The notes under the pieces are model-generated. The model did no database searches. It saw only the letters and a program-made list of their open reading frames with translations, and was not told the DNA's origin. This document shows positions 1 through 5,508 of a stretch of 5,569 bases of DNA, piece after piece (within the stretch, counting starts at the first letter, position 1; every line of letters begins with the position of its first letter). Position numbers and translations under genes: made by a program. The stretch lies in contig DCTO01000067.1 of NCBI GenBank assembly GCA_002329285.1, positions 1 through 5,569 on the forward strand, read 5' to 3'. Source of the DNA: Ruminococcaceae bacterium UBA1438. Lineage in GTDB: Bacteria; Bacillota; Clostridia; Oscillospirales; Acutalibacteraceae.

Positions 1-570
1 AAGCTTGCAAAAACCGTTGATGAGCTTGGCTTAACCTCAAGGGTTGTTATTGATGATAACATTCGCTCCTCACAGGGCAGATTTTATCTCGAGGGCGGCG
101 AGCCTGATGCAACCGTGGGATGGACGGGAATCGGCCAGGGAGATACGCTCGTTTCCCCCGCTGCAATGCTTCAGCTTATGTGTGCCATTGCGAATGACGG
201 CAACGCAGTCGGCTTCAATTTGGTTCGCGGCTTTTCCGATAATGCGGGGCAGGCGCTCGGCATCAGCTTCAATCAGAAAAGCACCCAGCTTATGAGCTCT
301 GACGTTGCCTCGCAGATGAAAGCGCTTATGCGCAATAACGTTGAAACCCAGTATGGAGACGGCAATTATAAAGGACTTTCCCTTTGCGCAAAATCAGGCA
401 CGGCGCAGATTGATGATGTTGATGCGCATAACACTGCCTGGTTTGTCGGCTTTATGGATGATGCTGAAAATCCCTATGCCTTCGTTGTTGTTGCGGAAAG
501 GGGCAATTCAGGCTCAAAAACCGCGGGGCCCATGGCAAATAAGGTGCTTCAGGCAATAGTAAATGATTAA
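1..570 (+). CDS. Class B penicillin-binding protein, C-terminal part of transpeptidase domain (5' partial)
   Basis: The reading frame is open from base 1 to a TAA at 568-570, giving the last 189 residues of a D,D-transpeptidase that cross-links peptidoglycan outside the membrane. The third catalytic motif is present as K131-S132-G133-T134 (KSGT, the KTG box), numbered from the first visible codon. Upstream is the GQGDTLVSPAAML segment typical of class B PBPs, and after the KSGT box the usual AWFVGF strand and a conserved GPMANKVLQ end. The opening residues (KLAKTVDELGL) are those that normally follow the SxN motif, so SxxK and SxN lie just outside the window. Whether this is the elongation (PBP2/MrdA-like) or septal (FtsI-like) enzyme, or a PbpA-type protein, cannot be told from this fragment, so no symbol is given. 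hflX starts 3 nt after the stop, suggesting co-transcription. Confidence 0.9.
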   Translation, partial: KLAKTVDELGLTSRVVIDDNIRSSQGRFYLEGGEPDATVGWTGIGQGDTLVSPAAMLQLMCAIANDGNAVGFNLVRGFSDNAGQALGISFNQKSTQLMSSDVASQMKALMRNNVETQYGDGNYKGLSLCAKSGTAQIDDVDAHNTAWFVGFMDDAENPYAFVVVAERGNSGSKTAGPMANKVLQAIVND

Positions 571-573
571 TAT

Positions 574-1839
574 ATGAGTGAAACTTTTGAAACCGAAAAA
601 CTTAAGGATGAAAATGCCCCCGAAAGGGCGCTGTTGATTTCTGTTGACACGGGCGAGTTTGATGCAGAGCTTTCGCTTGATGAGCTGGCAGAGCTTGCAA
701 AAACCGCCGGCGCAGAGGTTGAGGGAATGCTGCTTCAGCGTCGCGATGCCGTTGTGGCGGCAACTTACGTCGGCAGCGGCAGGCTTGCGGAGATAAAGCA
801 GTTTTGTGAGAATAACGATGTTGATATTATTATCGCGGATGGCGAGCTCACTCCCGTTCAGGTGCGCAATATTGAGGATGCCGCGGATGTGCGGGTTGTT
901 GATCGCACAACGCTGATTCTTGATATTTTTGCCCAACGCGCAAGGTCTGCAGAGGGCAAAATCCAGGTTGAGCTGGCGCAGCTTCAGTATTCGCTGCCAA
1001 GGCTAACGGGAAAAGGTAAAGGCCTTTCAAGGCTCGGTGGCGGCATCGGCACAAGGGGCCCCGGCGAAACCAAGCTGGAAACAGACAGGCGCCACATCCG
1101 CCGCAGAATTCAGTATCTTAATGAAAATCTTGATAAAATCAAGGCCCGCCGCCTTGCAATGCACAAGCGGCGTGAGAAAAACGGTGCGGAATGTGTTGCA
1201 ATTGTGGGTTACACAAATGTCGGCAAATCAACGCTGATGAACAGGCTGACAAGCGCGGGCGTGCTGGAGGAGGACAAGCTTTTTGCAACGCTTGATCCAA
1301 CCGCCAGAAAACTCACTCTCCCAAGCGGGCGGCAGATAATGCTGGTTGACACGGTTGGCCTGGTGCGCAGGCTGCCGCATCAGCTGGTTGATGCCTTTCG
1401 CTCAACGCTTGAGGAGGCGCTGTGGGCGGATGTTATCCTAAATGTCTGCGATGCCTCAAGCCCCGAATGTGCGGAGCATATCAGGATAACGAATGATTTG
1501 CTTTCCTCCCTCGGGTGCGACGGCAAGCCGATAATCAACGTTCTCAACAAATGCGATCTCGTGCCGGATGTGCTGGATTTTCCGCTTATCGGAAACAATG
1601 TTCACATTAGCGCAAAAACCGGGCTTGGGCTTGATGAGCTGCTTTTAAAAATTGAAGCTGCTTTGCCGAAAACGAGGCACAGGGTTCGCCTGCTGATTCC
1701 TTTTTCACAGGGCGGGATTATTAACGCGCTTCATGAAAACGGAGTCGTTTATTCGCAGGAATATAAAGAAAACGGAATTGAGCTTGATGTTCTTGCCGAA
1801 ATTTCCTTTCTTGATAAAATCAGGGATTATATTTTGTAA
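574..1839 (+). CDS. hflX: Ribosome-associated GTPase HflX
   Basis: This 421-residue GTPase belongs to the family that binds the 50S subunit and splits stalled or stressed ribosomes in the cytoplasm. The N-terminal HflX domain (about residues 18-135) includes ATYVGSGRLAEI and DRTTLILDIFAQRA. It is followed by the glycine-rich family signature GGGIGTRGPGETK (155-167) and a basic helical stretch. The G domain shows G1 GYTNVGKST (212-220), G3 DTVG (259-262), G4 NKCD (325-328) and G5 SAK (346-348). Length is normal for the family. After G3 it reads DTVGLVRRLPHQLV, where many HflX proteins have DTVGF. The ATG at 574 follows the PBP stop by 3 nt without a clear Shine-Dalgarno, so translation is probably coupled. 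It keeps the whole N-domain plus a short acidic leader (MSETFETEKLKDE). The family assignment is secure; the stress role is known from homologues, not shown here. Confidence 0.96.
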   Translation: MSETFETEKLKDENAPERALLISVDTGEFDAELSLDELAELAKTAGAEVEGMLLQRRDAVVAATYVGSGRLAEIKQFCENNDVDIIIADGELTPVQVRNIEDAADVRVVDRTTLILDIFAQRARSAEGKIQVELAQLQYSLPRLTGKGKGLSRLGGGIGTRGPGETKLETDRRHIRRRIQYLNENLDKIKARRLAMHKRREKNGAECVAIVGYTNVGKSTLMNRLTSAGVLEEDKLFATLDPTARKLTLPSGRQIMLVDTVGLVRRLPHQLVDAFRSTLEEALWADVILNVCDASSPECAEHIRITNDLLSSLGCDGKPIINVLNKCDLVPDVLDFPLIGNNVHISAKTGLGLDELLLKIEAALPKTRHRVRLLIPFSQGGIINALHENGVVYSQEYKENGIELDVLAEISFLDKIRDYIL

Positions 1840-1875
1840 CTCCAAAGCATAAAATTATCTGTAAGAATTTTATTT

Positions 1876-1884
1876 GCGGGTGAT
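1876..1884 (+). promoter_or_regulatory. Ribosome binding site of the DUF4830-like gene
   Basis: GCGGGTGAT lies directly before the ATG at 1888, with GGGTGA ending 4 nt upstream. That offset suits the 3' part of the AGGAGGTGA consensus. It supports Met at 1888 rather than the second Met at 1894. An AT-only inverted repeat (ATAAAATT 1849-1856, AATTTTAT 1866-1873) sits just before it and is probably too weak to matter. Confidence 0.65.
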
Positions 1885-1887
1885 TTT

Positions 1888-2355
1888 ATGAAAATGTTCA
1901 CTTTAAGATTAAAGCCGAAAACCATTTTCGGCTTGATTTTAATTGCCACTGGTGTGGTTGTTATTGCAATAACCTTCTTTTCAAATCACGTTGAAGGCAG
2001 CAGGCAAACCGCCGGCAGCATCCTGCTTGCAACGGATCAGGAGCGTGCGGATTATTTAACAACCTTGGGTTGGAAATTTGATTCCGCCTTTGAGGAAAAG
2101 CAGGTTAAAATTCCGATGGAATTCAATGAAACTTACACCAGATATAACGAAATTCAGAAGGCGCAGGGCTTTGATCTGGAAGCTTATAAGGGCGAAACCG
2201 TTTCGGTTTTCACTTATAATATTCTCAATTATCCCGGCTTTGAAAATGAGGACTATATCCTTGCAAACCTGATTGTTTTAAACGGAGAGCTGATTGGCGG
2301 CGACGTTTGCTCAACCTCCGCTTCAAATGGGTTTATGCAGGGGCTTAAAAAATAA
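1888..2355 (+). CDS. Small single-pass membrane protein resembling DUF4830, function unknown
   Basis: This 155-residue protein has a basic N-terminus (MKMFTLRLKPK), one hydrophobic segment at about residues 12-31 (TIFGLILIATGVVVIAITFF) and a soluble domain of roughly 120 residues. By the positive-inside rule the soluble part should face outward. The C-terminal region carries YLTTLGWKFD, VKIPMEFNETYTRYNEIQKAQGFDL, YKGETVSVFTYNILNYPG and LIVLNGELIGGDVCS. From memory this pattern matches the Firmicutes family DUF4830, whose function is not known; no search was run. There is no lipobox, so the segment looks like an uncleaved anchor, although cleavage is not excluded. The only cysteine is in GGDVCS. 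The gene follows hflX by 48 nt and precedes the pseudouridine synthase by 3 nt, so it is probably in the same operon. That placement does not define its role. Confidence 0.8.
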   Translation: MKMFTLRLKPKTIFGLILIATGVVVIAITFFSNHVEGSRQTAGSILLATDQERADYLTTLGWKFDSAFEEKQVKIPMEFNETYTRYNEIQKAQGFDLEAYKGETVSVFTYNILNYPGFENEDYILANLIVLNGELIGGDVCSTSASNGFMQGLKK

Positions 2356-2358
2356 CTT

Positions 2359-3075
2359 ATGGAAAGAATCGATAAAATAATTGCCTCAGCCCTCGGAATC
2401 ACGAGGAGCGAGGCAAAAGCGCTCATCAGGAAAAAGCAGGTGCAGAAAAACGGCGTGCCTGTTAAATTCGCTGATGAAAAGGCCGCTTTGGAAACGGACA
2501 GGCTCACCGTCAGCGGCAGGGAAATTGAATATAATAAATATGTTTATATAATGATGAATAAGCCAAAGGGCGTGATTTCCTCAACAGACGGCAGCAAAAC
2601 AGGGGAGAAAACCGTTTTGGATATTCTGCCGCAGGAGTTCCGGCGCAGGGGGCTTTTCCCTGCGGGCAGGCTTGATAAGGACACAACCGGCTTTGTGCTA
2701 ATAACCGATGACGGCGAATTTGCCCACAATATTTTAAGCCCTAGAAAGCATATTGAAAAAACCTATGCCGCAATTTTGGACAAGCCCTTCACCCCGGCTG
2801 ACGTCAAGGCATTTGAGGATGGGCTTGAAATCGGCAGCGAGCGTTGCTTTCCCGCGCGTCTCTCTCCTTTAAGTGGGGATTGCAAAGAGGCGCAGGTGGT
2901 GATTTCGCAGGGAATGTTTCATCAGGTTAAAAGAATGTTTGCTGCGCGCGGGCTTACGGTGCTGGAGCTTAAAAGAATAAAAATGGGCGCTCTTGAGCTT
3001 GATCCGTTACTGGGCGAAGGGGAGTGCAGATTTATTAAAAATGACGAAATAGCACTGATTTCTGATAAAAAATGA
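2359..3075 (+). CDS. rsuA: 16S rRNA pseudouridine synthase, RsuA type (RsuA/RluB/E/F family)
   Basis: This 238-residue enzyme would convert a specific rRNA uridine to pseudouridine; the E. coli RsuA target is U516 of 16S rRNA. Residues 1 to about 55 form an S4 RNA-binding domain (MERIDKIIASALGITRSEAK, then VQKNGVPV). The catalytic domain starts at YVYIMMNKPKGVISS. The catalytic motif GRLDKDTTG is at residues 103-111, with D106 the expected nucleophile. Further signatures are SPRKHIEKTYAA and GMFHQVKRMFAARG. The HQVKRMFAA and LDKDTTG forms, with the short C-terminus (GEGECRFIKNDEI), resemble RsuA more than RluB, but the exact target base is inferred. The ATG at 2359 is 3 nt after the preceding TAA and has no strong Shine-Dalgarno, which suggests translational coupling. 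The stop TGA is at 3073-3075. Confidence 0.92.
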   Translation: MERIDKIIASALGITRSEAKALIRKKQVQKNGVPVKFADEKAALETDRLTVSGREIEYNKYVYIMMNKPKGVISSTDGSKTGEKTVLDILPQEFRRRGLFPAGRLDKDTTGFVLITDDGEFAHNILSPRKHIEKTYAAILDKPFTPADVKAFEDGLEIGSERCFPARLSPLSGDCKEAQVVISQGMFHQVKRMFAARGLTVLELKRIKMGALELDPLLGEGECRFIKNDEIALISDKK

Positions 3076-3100
3076 CAAAATTTTTGTGAAAAAAATAACG

Positions 3101-3145
3101 ATGTCGCAGCTTGCAACACTATATATTGTGGTTGGGCGGCGGCAT
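3101..3145 (+). other. Imperfect hairpin downstream of the rsuA-type gene
   Basis: The outer stem pairs ATGTCGC (3101-3107) with GCGGCAT (3139-3145), including one G-U pair. An inner stem pairs CAAC (3114-3117) with GTTG (3131-3134) and, after a one-base bulge, AC with GT around a TATATATT loop. No T-tract follows, so it is not a standard intrinsic terminator. It lies 25 nt past the stop and about 55 bp before the next promoter. It could be a 3' mRNA end structure, a protein-binding dyad, or chance. No nearby alternative terminator for the upstream operon was found; ACAAAA-TTTTTGT at 3075-3087 has no GC clamp. Confidence 0.35.
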
Positions 3146-3189
3146 TTCAACTATTTATGCAAGATAAACAAAAAAATATAAAAAAATTA

Positions 3190-3215
3190 GTTAAAATGCT
3201 TGCAAATTGTTTAAC
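3190..3215 (+). promoter_or_regulatory. Candidate operator: 26-bp interrupted dyad over the -35 of the regulator promoter
   Basis: GTTAAA (3190-3195) and TTTAAC (3210-3215) are exact reverse complements. The self-complementary TTGCAA (3200-3205) lies between them on the same symmetry axis (3202.5), with 4 bp on each side. In all, 18 of 26 positions are symmetric. The central TTGCAA is also the -35 hexamer, so a bound dimer would block RNA polymerase. Autoregulation by the downstream regulator is an inference from position only. Confidence 0.5.
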
Positions 3216-3228
3216 GCCCTTGTATAAT
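3200..3228 (+). promoter_or_regulatory. Sigma-A-type promoter for the PucR/CdaR-like regulator
   Basis: The -35 is TTGCAA (3200-3205, 4 of 6 to consensus), the spacer is 17 bp, and the -10 is TATAAT (3223-3228, perfect). Transcription would start near 3235, giving a leader of about 64 nt before the ATG at 3299. The surrounding DNA is very AT-rich, but this spacing and -10 are the best in the gap. Confidence 0.75.
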
Positions 3229-3284
3229 ATCAACAAGAGATTAGTTTTTCTTTTGTATAAATTTGGTTGATTAGTCTTTGTTTA

Positions 3285-3290
3285 CGGAGG
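3285..3290 (+). promoter_or_regulatory. Strong ribosome binding site that sets the regulator start at 3299
   Basis: CGGAGG is followed by 8 nt and then ATG at 3299. An in-frame TTG at 3278 would give seven more residues, but it lies upstream of this site and has no Shine-Dalgarno of its own, so it is rejected as the start. Confidence 0.88.
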
Positions 3291-3298
3291 ATATAAAT

Positions 3299-4384
3299 AT
3301 GCCAAACAGATTGTTTCAGGGCATCGTTAATCAGATGAGGGATGCTATTGACCGCAATATCGGCGTTGTTGATGAAAGCGGCTCTGTTATTGCCTGCTCA
3401 GAGCTTGGGCAGATCGGCGAAATCCGCAAGGGCGTTGTTTCTGCGGGCGTCTTTTCAGGGCTTCAAACCTGTGTTGACGGCTGCACATATAAGGCCTTCG
3501 GCAGCTCTCTTCATCCCGAATATGCTGTTTTTATTGACGGCACTGATGATTTAAGTAAGCATTATTCGGATATTATTGCGGTTGCTTTTTCGCAGATTAA
3601 GCAGAATAACGATGAAAAATTTGACCGCGCAAATTTCGTTAAAAACGTTATTCTTAATAATATCCTGCCCGGCGATATTTATATCAAGAGCCGTGAGCTT
3701 CATTTCAATAATGACGCAACAAGGGTTGTTTTCATAATCCGCGTTCCACAGAAAACGGATGTTTCCGTTTATGACGTTATTCAGAATTTCTTCCCGGATA
3801 AAACAAAGGATTTTGTTATCAATATTAACGAAACCGATATCGCGCTCATTAAAGAGGTTCGCGCCAATGTTGATATTAAGGATCTTGAAAAGCTTGCCCG
3901 CTCAATTTGTGACACGCTTTCAACCGAATTCTTCTGTAAGGCCATTGTCGGCATCGGCACCTGCGTAACGGGAATTAAGGATCTTGCGCGTTCCTTCAAA
4001 GAGGCGCAGGTTTCGCTTGAGGTTGGCAAGGTGTTTGACACAGAGCAGAATATCGCAAGCTATGAAAATCTCGGAATTGCGCGCCTGATTTATCAGCTGC
4101 CAACAACGCTTTGCGAAATGTATCTTAAAGAGGTTTTCAAGCAGGGCTCAATTGATTCTCTTGATCAGGAAACCCTGTTCACCATTCAGAAATTCTTTGA
4201 AAACAATCTTAATGTTTCGGAAACAAGCCGCAAGCTTTTCGTTCACAGAAACACGCTTGTTTACCGCCTTGAAAAAATCAAAAAAATCACAGGCCTCGAT
4301 TTAAGGGAATTTGATGATGCAATCATCTTCAAGGTTGCCCTTATGGTTAATAAATATCTTGAATCCAGTCCTGTAAAATATTAA
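3299..4384 (+). CDS. PucR/CdaR-type transcriptional regulator
   Basis: This 361-residue cytoplasmic DNA-binding protein starts at the ATG after the CGGAGG site. The N-terminal part (about residues 5-105: QMRDAIDRNIGVVDESGSVIA, then IGEIRKG) resembles the sugar-diacid-recognition sensor of CdaR. The middle (about 137-255) resembles the degenerate GGDEF-like domain of the same family, ending in GIGTCVTGIKDLARSFKEAQ. The C-terminus carries the PucR-type helix-turn-helix: NVSETSRKLFVHRNTLVYRLEKI (305-327), then TGLDLREFDDAIIFKVALMV. Family members respond to small molecules such as sugar diacids or purine metabolites, but the ligand here is unknown. A CVDGC (C58, C62) pair stands out in the sensor domain. 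The gene has its own promoter and terminator and lies directly upstream of ftsEX, which makes autoregulation or control of ftsEX a possibility, not a demonstrated fact. Confidence 0.87.
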   Translation: MPNRLFQGIVNQMRDAIDRNIGVVDESGSVIACSELGQIGEIRKGVVSAGVFSGLQTCVDGCTYKAFGSSLHPEYAVFIDGTDDLSKHYSDIIAVAFSQIKQNNDEKFDRANFVKNVILNNILPGDIYIKSRELHFNNDATRVVFIIRVPQKTDVSVYDVIQNFFPDKTKDFVININETDIALIKEVRANVDIKDLEKLARSICDTLSTEFFCKAIVGIGTCVTGIKDLARSFKEAQVSLEVGKVFDTEQNIASYENLGIARLIYQLPTTLCEMYLKEVFKQGSIDSLDQETLFTIQKFFENNLNVSETSRKLFVHRNTLVYRLEKIKKITGLDLREFDDAIIFKVALMVNKYLESSPVKY

Positions 4385-4399
4385 TAAAACGGAAAAAAT

Positions 4400-4429
4400 C
4401 GGCAATACATAAGGTGTTGCCGTTTTTTT
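4400..4429 (+). terminator. Intrinsic terminator after the regulator gene
   Basis: A 9-bp stem pairs CGGCAATAC (4400-4408) with GTGTTGCCG (4414-4422), with one G-U pair and a 5-nt loop (ATAAG), and runs straight into seven T (4423-4429). It begins 15 nt after the regulator stop. An A-run (4393-4398) precedes the stem. It separates the regulator from ftsEX, so ftsEX needs its own promoter. Confidence 0.92.
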
Positions 4430-4451
4430 GTTTGCAGATTAACAATCCTAT

Positions 4452-4480
4452 ATTTACAAATTTGTTACATAATTTACAAA
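4452..4480 (+). repeat. Two 9-bp direct repeats, 20 bp apart, upstream of the ftsEX promoter
   Basis: ATTTACAAA occurs at 4452-4460 and again at 4472-4480, start to start exactly 20 bp, about two helical turns. The first copy overlaps a perfect 10-bp palindrome ACAAATTTGT (4456-4465). The pair ends 17 bp before the predicted -35, where an activator would often bind. The DNA is AT-rich, so part of this could be chance. Confidence 0.45.
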
Positions 4481-4497
4481 AAAATAACAACAAAAAC

Positions 4498-4526
4498 TTG
4501 ATTTATGGAAGGATATGTATTATCAT
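4498..4526 (+). promoter_or_regulatory. Predicted sigma-A-type promoter for ftsEX
   Basis: The -35 is TTGATT (4498-4503, 4 of 6) and the -10 is TATCAT (4521-4526, 5 of 6), with a 17-bp spacer. Transcription would start near 4533, leaving a leader of roughly 79 nt. A TATTAT at 4518-4523 is an alternative -10 with a poor 14-bp spacing. Confidence 0.6.
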
Positions 4527-4541
4527 ATAGATTAATAATAA

Positions 4542-4555
4542 GCATTTTAAAATGC
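4542..4555 (+). promoter_or_regulatory. Perfect 14-bp palindrome in the ftsEX leader
   Basis: GCATTTTAAAATGC is fully self-complementary and would lie at about +10 to +23 from the predicted start site. It could be a dimeric repressor site. Its last three bases (TGC, 4553-4555) are also the start of the next hairpin's 5' arm, so the two could interact. Confidence 0.4.
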
Positions 4556-4582
4556 CGATTTATGCAGTTTCGGCAGATTTTT
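4553..4582 (+). terminator. Terminator-like hairpin (possible attenuator) in the ftsEX leader
   Basis: TGCCGA (4553-4558) pairs with TCGGCA (4570-4575) around an 11-nt loop. Two bases later come five T (4578-4582). It lies downstream of the predicted promoter and 30 nt before the ftsE start, the place expected for an attenuator. The short stem, long loop and GA gap make it weak as a terminator. If no transcript starts at 4533 it may simply be a structured spacer. Confidence 0.35.
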
Positions 4583-4596
4583 AAAAAATCAAAAGC

Positions 4597-4602
4597 AAGA
4601 GG
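4597..4602 (+). promoter_or_regulatory. Ribosome binding site supporting the GTG start of ftsE
   Basis: AAGAGG ends 9 nt before GTG at 4612. The GTG gives MIEFRDVTKVY, the normal N-terminus of FtsE, and no in-frame ATG lies close by, so the GTG start is well supported. Confidence 0.8.
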
Positions 4603-4611
4603 TAAAGATAC

Positions 4612-5508
4612 GTGATTGAATTTCGTGATGTAACAAAGGTTTATGACGGCAATAATTTAAACACCACAGCCCTCAAAAACGTTAATATTAAAATTGAGGA
4701 TGGCGAATTCGTGTTTGTTGTCGGCGCTTCAGGTGCGGGTAAATCAACCTTCTTAAAGCTGATTATGCACGAGGAAAAGCCAACTGAGGGCACCGTTATC
4801 GTTGGTGAATATTCCTCAGACACGATTAAGAAAAAGCAAATTCCTTATTACAGAAGAACGATGGGCATCGTTTTCCAGGATTTCCGCCTTATATCAAAGA
4901 TGAGCGTTTATGATAACGTTGCATTCGCAATGCGCGTTATCGGCGCAAAGGAAAAGGATATCAGAAAAAGAGTGCCTTATATTCTTCAGCTTGTCGGCCT
5001 TTCTCACAAGGCGCGCTCAATGCCGAACGAGCTTTCGGGCGGCGAGCAGCAGCGCGTTTCGCTTGCAAGGGCGCTTGTTAACAATCCAAAGCTTATTATT
5101 GCCGATGAGCCAACCGGTAACGTTGATCCGGAAATGAGCCATGAGATTGTTGATATGCTCACAAAAATTAATAACAACGGCACAACCGTTATTATGGTAA
5201 CCCATGAGCATGACCTCGTTCGCGCCTTCCCGCGCAGAGTTATCGTTATCAAAAACGGCGAGGTTGTGTCTGACACTCCTGATCCTACACACGCTCAGTT
5301 TGATGCCAGCGTTCCTGAAAATCAGAATGATATGATTTTCTTTAATGAGGACATCAAGCTTGGCGAGGATGTTGAGGATATTTTTGAATCCATTGATGAG
5401 GATTTCGCAAATGAAGACGGCGAAGGCGAGGAAACTGCAACTGTAGATGAAAGCGCCGAGGCTGAATTTGATTTCGTTGATGATTTTGAGGACGGGGGTG
5501 ATGAGTAA
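4612..5508 (+). CDS. ftsE: Cell division ATP-binding protein FtsE with an acidic C-terminal extension
   Basis: FtsE is the cytoplasmic ABC ATPase of the FtsEX complex, which transmits ATP hydrolysis through FtsX to peptidoglycan hydrolases outside the cell. From the GTG start the protein has 298 residues. Seen motifs: Walker A GASGAGKST (38-46), Q-loop Q89 in GIVFQDFRL, signature LSGGEQQR (141-148), Walker B LIIADEPTGN with D165-E166, and the H-loop H198 in MVTHEHD. The conserved core ends around residue 221 (VIVIKNGEVVSD), close to the usual 220-230 residue length. The last ~77 residues are extra: about 30 are Asp or Glu and only one is Lys, with interspersed aromatics (MIFFNEDIKLG, FDFVDDFEDGGDE). 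The stop TAA (5506-5508) shares its last base with the ftsX ATG. Core function is secure; the tail's role is unknown. Confidence 0.97.
   Translation: MIEFRDVTKVYDGNNLNTTALKNVNIKIEDGEFVFVVGASGAGKSTFLKLIMHEEKPTEGTVIVGEYSSDTIKKKQIPYYRRTMGIVFQDFRLISKMSVYDNVAFAMRVIGAKEKDIRKRVPYILQLVGLSHKARSMPNELSGGEQQRVSLARALVNNPKLIIADEPTGNVDPEMSHEIVDMLTKINNNGTTVIMVTHEHDLVRAFPRRVIVIKNGEVVSDTPDPTHAQFDASVPENQNDMIFFNEDIKLGEDVEDIFESIDEDFANEDGEGEETATVDESAEAEFDFVDDFEDGGDE
5494..5503 (+). promoter_or_regulatory. Ribosome binding site of ftsX inside the end of ftsE
   Basis: GGGGGTGATG, within the last codons of ftsE, contains GGTGAT ending 5 nt before the ATG at 5508. It supports 5508 as the ftsX start. The nearby ATG at 5501 is in another frame and closes after twelve codons. 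Confidence 0.7.

Noticed and set aside
1..6. HindIII site (AAGCTT) at the first base as a cloning or assembly boundary
   Set aside because: AAGCTT occurs several more times in the window (for example near 1275, 2180, 4231, 5354 and 5515), so its place at base 1 is not informative.
2..706. Repeated 15-mer (positions 2-16 and 692-706)
   Set aside because: Both copies encode the residues LAKT inside different conserved proteins; shared codon preference explains it.
514..936. 140-codon open frame on the minus strand across the PBP/hflX junction
   Set aside because: Both sense genes are strongly supported, and the minus-strand product shows no family features.
1849..1873. Inverted repeat ATAAAATT/AATTTTAT between hflX and the DUF4830-like gene
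   Set aside because: The stem is AT-only, with no T-tract suited to termination and no convincing promoter beside it; such a repeat is expected by chance in AT-rich gaps.
3075..3087. ACAAAA-TTTTTGT as a terminator of the upstream operon
   Set aside because: It has no GC pairs beyond one, and essentially no loop; it would not form a stable terminator hairpin.
3278..3298. In-frame TTG start giving a regulator longer by seven residues
   Set aside because: The strong CGGAGG site at 3285-3290 lies downstream of the TTG and is ideally spaced for ATG 3299; nothing supports initiation at the TTG.
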